A DNA stretch of 8,787 nucleotides from RUG14199 sp964629225 (GTDB taxonomy: Bacteria; Bacillota; Clostridia; Oscillospirales; CAG-272). The notes under the pieces were generated by a model that saw only the letters and a program-made list of their open reading frames with translations, was not told the DNA's origin and searched no databases. Numbering within the stretch: the stretch's first letter is position 1; the number at the start of each line of letters is the position of its first letter. The stretch lies in the NCBI GenBank assembly GCA_964629225.1, contig CAZVQC010000037.1:1-8787 (forward strand), written 5' to 3'. Below are positions 5,731 through 8,787 of this stretch, in pieces. A program made the translations under genes and the position numbers.

Positions 5731-7020
5731 ATGTTGAGAGCAGGAGTATCGATAGCAGATATTTCTCCGGAAAAGGGCGTTGAGATGACGGGGTATCCCC
5801 ACTGTCCGAGGCCGAACGAAGGCGTTCACGATCCGCTGTATGCGGCGTGCTTGTACCTTGAGAATGGCGGAAGGAAGCTTGCGTGGGTGACTTTGGATCT
5901 TCTCTACATTGGGAAGGACTACACAAAGCAAGTTAAGGAGGCTTTTCCCGACTTCAAGATCATGCTGACTACCACCCACACTCATTCGGGGCCGTGTTCA
6001 TCGGTACCGGTGGCAGTTGAGGCAGACGAGGGCTGCTATGTTCGTGAGGACTATGCGGCGTTCCTTGTTGACACGATAAAGTCGGTAATAAGAGAGGCAT
6101 CGGAGAACACCTTTGATGCCGAGCTTGGCACGGCGATAGGTCACGTGGGAGCGGAGCAGGGAGTCGGCGGAAACCGTCGCGACCCGAAGGGCCCCCAAGA
6201 TCCCACGGTGAACGTGCTTGCTGTCCGTGACACGGAGGGCAAGGTCCGCAGTATCCTGCTCAGTTACGCACTTCATCCCACCTACCTCCACGCGGAGAGT
6301 CTGGTGGTAACGGCGGATTACCCGGCGTACATTCGCAGATATTTGAGCTACGCGGCACCGGATGCGGTATTCATGTTTGCTCAGGGCACTTCCGGCAACC
6401 AGTCCTCCAGATACTTCCGCACGGAGCAGTCCTTTGAGGAGGCGGCAAGAGTGGGAACCACCCTTGGCGTGGAGGTATTCCACCTGCTTGAGAAGATGGA
6501 GTATTCGGCTGACGTGGACCTTAAGTGGGCCATGAAGGAGATCGACCTTCCCGTCCGTGAATTCCCCTCCGTTGAGGAAGCGGAAGCCGAGTGCGTTCGC
6601 ACCCGTCGTGAGTTCCACCTCCGTCAGAATGACGGTTCGGACTACATCACCTGCCGCAACGCAGAGCTGGCGGTGTTCGGAGCGGAGAACAGCTACGCTT
6701 ACGCCAAGCAGATAAGAGAGCTTGGAAGCATCGACAAGACGGAATTCCCTTGCGAGCTGAACGTTATCGAGATAGGTGACACCATGATATTCACCACCCA
6801 AGGCGAGATATTCGTGGAGTACGGACTGGCATTGAAGGCGGCATCCACCGCAAAGAAGGCCTTCGTATTCGAAGTTACCAACGGCACTCTGCCGGGCTAC
6901 ATCTACACGCCGGATGCGGTGGCAGACGGCGGCTATGAGGTGGGCAACTCGGTATTCACTCCCGAGACCGGTGACCTTGTGGTAGCTACTCTTAAGGAAA
7001 TGATGGGCGAGGTCAGATGA
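5731..7020 (+). CDS. Neutral/alkaline ceramidase-like amidohydrolase, cytosolic short form
   Basis: The 429 residues match the N-terminal catalytic domain of neutral ceramidases, zinc enzymes that hydrolyse an N-acyl bond. Visible landmarks: AGVSIADISPE (4-14), the typical opening strand; THTHSGP (82-88) with H83 and H85; LHPTYLHAE (181-189) with H182; AQGTSGNQSSRY (217-228), in place of the NAGDVSP loop; GDTMIFTTQGEIF (349-361) with E359; and NGTLPGYIYTP (384-394) with Y390. H83, H182, E359 and Y390 fit the zinc ligands of the Pseudomonas enzyme. There is no signal peptide and no C-terminal domain, whereas true ceramidases are secreted and about 650 or more residues long. Start: ATG at 5731 after GAAAGGAAAGTGAT, a strong anti-16S match. 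Its place beside nagA suggests cleavage of an acylated amino sugar or similar small amide; this is inference. Confidence 0.85.
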   Translation: MLRAGVSIADISPEKGVEMTGYPHCPRPNEGVHDPLYAACLYLENGGRKLAWVTLDLLYIGKDYTKQVKEAFPDFKIMLTTTHTHSGPCSSVPVAVEADEGCYVREDYAAFLVDTIKSVIREASENTFDAELGTAIGHVGAEQGVGGNRRDPKGPQDPTVNVLAVRDTEGKVRSILLSYALHPTYLHAESLVVTADYPAYIRRYLSYAAPDAVFMFAQGTSGNQSSRYFRTEQSFEEAARVGTTLGVEVFHLLEKMEYSADVDLKWAMKEIDLPVREFPSVEEAEAECVRTRREFHLRQNDGSDYITCRNAELAVFGAENSYAYAKQIRELGSIDKTEFPCELNVIEIGDTMIFTTQGEIFVEYGLALKAASTAKKAFVFEVTNGTLPGYIYTPDAVADGGYEVGNSVFTPETGDLVVATLKEMMGEVR

Positions 7021-7190
7021 CTTCGTGTCGAAAGACTTCGGGTCGGCGGCTTCGGGTCGGTGGTTTCGGATCGGATGACTTTTGGTCGGTGGCTTCGGGT
7101 CGGTGACTTCGGGTCGGCGGCTTCAGGTCGGTGACTTCGGGGCGGTGGCTTCGGGTCGGTGGCTTCGGGGCGGATGACTTTTGGTCGGTG
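7020..7190. repeat. 14/15-bp minisatellite starting on a stop codon
   Basis: After one degenerate unit (7020-7034), eleven units run from 7035 to 7190: nine of 14 bp, consensus GCTTCGGGTCGGTG, and two of 15 bp, GACTTTTGGTCGGTG at 7077-7091 and 7176-7190. The 15-bp units are exactly 99 bp apart. The units before each (7049-7076 and 7148-7175) also match, so a block of about seven units was duplicated. The first unit shares the A of the preceding gene's TGA. Seven units contain CTTCGG, a motif that can form a stable tetraloop, but flanking stems are poor. Stretch 7191-7243 holds nothing beyond an A-rich leader and ribosome binding site. Confidence 0.95.
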
Positions 7191-7243
7191 ACGTGAGGCA
7201 GTGCCTCTCTCCCACTTGAAAATAAAAAACAAAGGACGATAAA

Positions 7244-7837
7244 ATGAAAGAACAGTCACTTAAAATGGCTCTCGACTCCATCAAGGTGGAGGCCGAGGCG
7301 GTGGCGGCGGTAGCCGACTTCATGGACATGGAGGCTTTCGGACGGGCTGTGGACGCTCTCTCACACTGCGAGCGGATCATGACATGCGCATCCGGATCCT
7401 CCGGCATTGCCGCTAAGAAATTTGCTCACTCCCTTTGCTGCATCGAGCGGGGTGCTATGTTCATGCCTCCCTGCGAGGCGGTGCACGGGGGTCTTGGGGG
7501 ACTTAAGAAGAATGACGTAATGGTCATGGTCTCCCGCGGCGGAAAGACTGCGGAGCTTCTTCCGATAATTTCCGTCTGCAACAAGAAGGGTGCTACTCTC
7601 ATTGCGGTGACGGAGAATTTCGATTCTCCTCTTGCAAAGAGCGCAGACATCATTCTTCCCTTGAAGCTTGCCCGTGAGAGCGACAAGTACAACTACATGG
7701 CGACGGCAAGCTACGTTCAAACTATCGCCATTTTCGACGCACTGCTTTGTGCGGTTATGGAGGAGACGAACTACGAGCACGATATGTTCGCTCTCATTCA
7801 TCCCGGCGGAGCGGTCGGCGAGATGCTGAACAAGTGA
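7244..7837 (+). CDS. SIS-domain sugar-phosphate isomerase-like protein (KdsD/GutQ-like, no CBS)
   Basis: SIS domains bind and isomerise phosphosugars. This 197-residue cytosolic protein is a single SIS domain resembling the first half of KdsD/GutQ arabinose-5-phosphate isomerases. It has ASGSSG (49-54) where KdsD has GMGKSG, EAVHGGLG (78-85) matching the EAxHGDLG motif with H81, SRGGKT (97-102) where KdsD has SNSGET, and FALIHPGGAVG (182-192), the typical end with H186. Both His residues proposed for catalysis are kept, but the Lys is Ser (about S52) and the Glu is Lys (K101). There is no CBS pair, so it is about 120 residues shorter than KdsD. Start: ATG at 7244 with AAAGGA at 7231-7236. It is tightly followed by the TIM-like gene, suggesting successive steps. 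It may be an isomerase with a changed mechanism, or a phosphosugar-binding protein. Confidence 0.88.
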   Translation: MKEQSLKMALDSIKVEAEAVAAVADFMDMEAFGRAVDALSHCERIMTCASGSSGIAAKKFAHSLCCIERGAMFMPPCEAVHGGLGGLKKNDVMVMVSRGGKTAELLPIISVCNKKGATLIAVTENFDSPLAKSADIILPLKLARESDKYNYMATASYVQTIAIFDALLCAVMEETNYEHDMFALIHPGGAVGEMLNK

Positions 7838-7840
7838 GGT
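7835..7840 (+). promoter_or_regulatory. Ribosome binding site overlapping the upstream stop codon
   Basis: TGAGGT merges the SIS gene stop codon (TGA 7835-7837) with the AGGT that precedes the next ATG by about 7 nt. Terminating ribosomes would sit on this site, which fits translational coupling of the two genes. Confidence 0.6.
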
Positions 7841-7847
7841 CACTGAA

Positions 7848-8546
7848 ATGGTAAAAAATTACAAGATCAGACCGCCCTTCTTTGAGATCGGCCCCAAGGC
7901 CTATCTGTACGGTGAGAAAATGCTGGCACTGGCGAAGGTCATTGACCGGGTGGCGGCAAAGTACGATCTGGACGTTATCGTAACGCCCCAATACACGGAC
8001 ATTCCGCTGATAGCTCAAAATACGGAGCGCATCCACGTCTACGCTCAGCACATGGATCCTCTTCCCGTGGGACGGGGACTCGGCAGTGTTCTGCCGGAGG
8101 CTGTGAAGGCGGCGGGTGCCGTGGGCGTTATGCTGAATCACGCCGAGCGTCCCGTCACTCCCGACGTTTTGAAGGCTACTATTGAGAGAGCCGACGAGGT
8201 GGGGCTTGCTACGATAGTTTGCGCCAGCACTGTCGAGGAAGTTGCCGCTGTTGCCAAGATGCATCCGAATCTCATCGTTGCCGAGCCTACGGAACTTATC
8301 GGCACCGGCACCACCAGCGACATGGGCTATGTGAAGGCCACCATCGAGGCGGTGCGCGAGATAGATCCCGAAATAATGGTGCTTCAGGGCGCCGGTATCT
8401 CCACCGGTAAGGATGTCTATGATGTCATCAAGGCAGGTGCTTTTGCCACCGGTTCCACCAGCGGCATCATCAAGGCTGCCGATCCCTACGCTATGGTGGA
8501 GGAGATGCTCTCCGCTCTCCGCCGCGCTTGGGATGAGATACATTAA
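7848..8546 (+). CDS. Triose-phosphate-isomerase-like sugar-phosphate isomerase (short archaeal type)
   Basis: TIM-barrel isomerases interconvert aldose and ketose phosphates through an enediol. The 232-residue protein follows the short archaeal TIM layout. LNHAERP (96-102) carries H98, equivalent to the electrophilic His of GHSER. AEPTELIGTG (145-154) carries E146, the catalytic Glu, with the flexible loop. GAGISTGKDV (181-190) and ATGSTSGII (200-208) form the phosphate site. K17 in EIGPKAYLYG fits the active-site Lys. Two usual residues differ: the Asn before that Lys (NxK) aligns with Gly15, and the Ser of HSER is Ala99. A housekeeping TIM should be encoded elsewhere, so this paralogue probably acts on another short sugar phosphate. 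A role like that of TIM-related erythrulose-phosphate isomerases is an analogy only. It lies 10 bp after the SIS gene. Confidence 0.87.
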   Translation: MVKNYKIRPPFFEIGPKAYLYGEKMLALAKVIDRVAAKYDLDVIVTPQYTDIPLIAQNTERIHVYAQHMDPLPVGRGLGSVLPEAVKAAGAVGVMLNHAERPVTPDVLKATIERADEVGLATIVCASTVEEVAAVAKMHPNLIVAEPTELIGTGTTSDMGYVKATIEAVREIDPEIMVLQGAGISTGKDVYDVIKAGAFATGSTSGIIKAADPYAMVEEMLSALRRAWDEIH

Positions 8547-8570
8547 GATTTTTTAATGGGAACTGTTTTT

Positions 8571-8665
8571 CGGGGAAACTTTTTTTGAAAAAAGATTTCT
8601 CCCGAGAACCCCCAAAGAGCTTTGTATTTGTGGGGGCTTTTTACAAAAAGCCCCCTGCAAAAAAG
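8571..8665 (+). repeat. Composite repeat module after the last gene (SL2-like stem, 24-bp hairpin, tail)
   Basis: An imperfect SL2-like hairpin spans 8571-8604 (GGGGAAAC...GATTTCTCCC). CTTTGTATTTG follows, and then the GGGGGCTTTTT/AAAAAGCCCCC hairpin at 8632-8655, as at 2699-2726, with tail TGCAAAAAAG. It follows the TIM-like stop codon by 24 nt. It could end transcription, but neither hairpin is followed by a T-run on the + strand. Confidence 0.75.
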
Positions 8666-8787
8666 CCGAGGTGAAAAGAAGCCCCGTTTGGAAAAGCCCG
8701 AACGGGGGAGTGAGGGAAACATACCGAGGTAGAAAGAAGCCCCGTTCGGAAAAGCCCGAACGGGGGAGTGAGGGAAACATACCGAGG
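8666..8787 (+). repeat. 58-bp tandem repeat with SL1 hairpin, running off the window
   Basis: CCGAGG occurs at 8666, 8724 and 8782, an exact 58-bp period, giving 2.1 units before the window ends. Each unit holds SL1, CCCCGTTCGG (or CCCCGTTTGG) at 8682 and 8740 with its partner CCGAACGGGG, followed by GAGTGAGGGAAACATA. The units differ at only a few bases. A remnant of the same unit precedes copy 2 (2844-2872). On the minus strand each SL1 is followed by CTTCTTTTC or CTTCTTTCT, so the array could end transcription arriving from the right. Confidence 0.92.

Noticed and set aside
5998..6801. 267-codon minus-strand frame
   Set aside because: It is the antisense shadow of the ceramidase-like gene, which has all zinc ligands and a strong ribosome binding site.
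6933..7259. Minus-strand proline-rich frame (RPEATDPK-like repeats)
   Set aside because: It is a translation of the 14/15-bp array and its flanks; no ribosome binding site or family resemblance.
7794..8543. 249-codon minus-strand frame
   Set aside because: It is the antisense shadow of the TIM-like gene, whose catalytic motifs are evident.
8666..8787. CRISPR array
   Set aside because: The whole 58-bp period is conserved, including the part that would be the spacer; no cas genes are seen.

Overview
The window reads as a piece of a GC-rich Clostridia-type (Firmicutes) chromosome, probably from an uncultured gut lineage. The grounds are a tmcAL (YlbM-type) gene, a family typical of Firmicutes, strong purine-rich AAGGAG-type ribosome binding sites, and short-spaced genes all on the + strand. 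Genus cannot be set from the sequence. No tRNA, rRNA, transposase, phage gene or CRISPR array is visible.

Layout: a composite intergenic repeat (1-150), tmcAL (168-1301), a short gap with a good sigma-A-like promoter (about 1319-1347), then six co-directional genes that look like one sugar or amino-sugar catabolic locus. These are a short FGGY-family sugar kinase (1380-2636), a divergent NagB-like isomerase/deaminase (3033-3965), a NagA-type N-acetylglucosamine-6-phosphate deacetylase (4401-5483), a cytosolic neutral-ceramidase-fold hydrolase (5731-7020), a KdsD/GutQ-like SIS protein without CBS domains (7244-7837), and a triose-phosphate-isomerase-like protein of the short archaeal type (7848-8546). 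The last two are 10 bp apart and probably translationally coupled. No transporter or regulator lies inside the window.

The set implies this logic by inference: an amidase-fold enzyme and a deacetylase strip acyl groups from an amino sugar, a NagB-like enzyme isomerises or deaminates the sugar phosphate, and a kinase plus two sugar-phosphate isomerases feed the product to central metabolism. Three of these enzymes (NagB-like, SIS, TIM-like) have lost residues that are catalytic in the textbook members, so the substrate is probably not plain GlcNAc. I do not know a described pathway with this exact gene set.

The non-coding DNA is as striking as the genes. Every gap longer than 100 bp is filled with repeats. 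Four gaps carry parts of one composite, hairpin-rich element (1-150, about 2690-3000, about 5513-5681, 8571-8787) whose long hairpin shows compensatory changes between copies and ends 49-56 nt before the next start codon. The other two long gaps carry unrelated minisatellites: 17 exact 11-bp units (4116-4302), and a 14/15-bp array that begins on the stop codon of the ceramidase-like gene (7020-7190).
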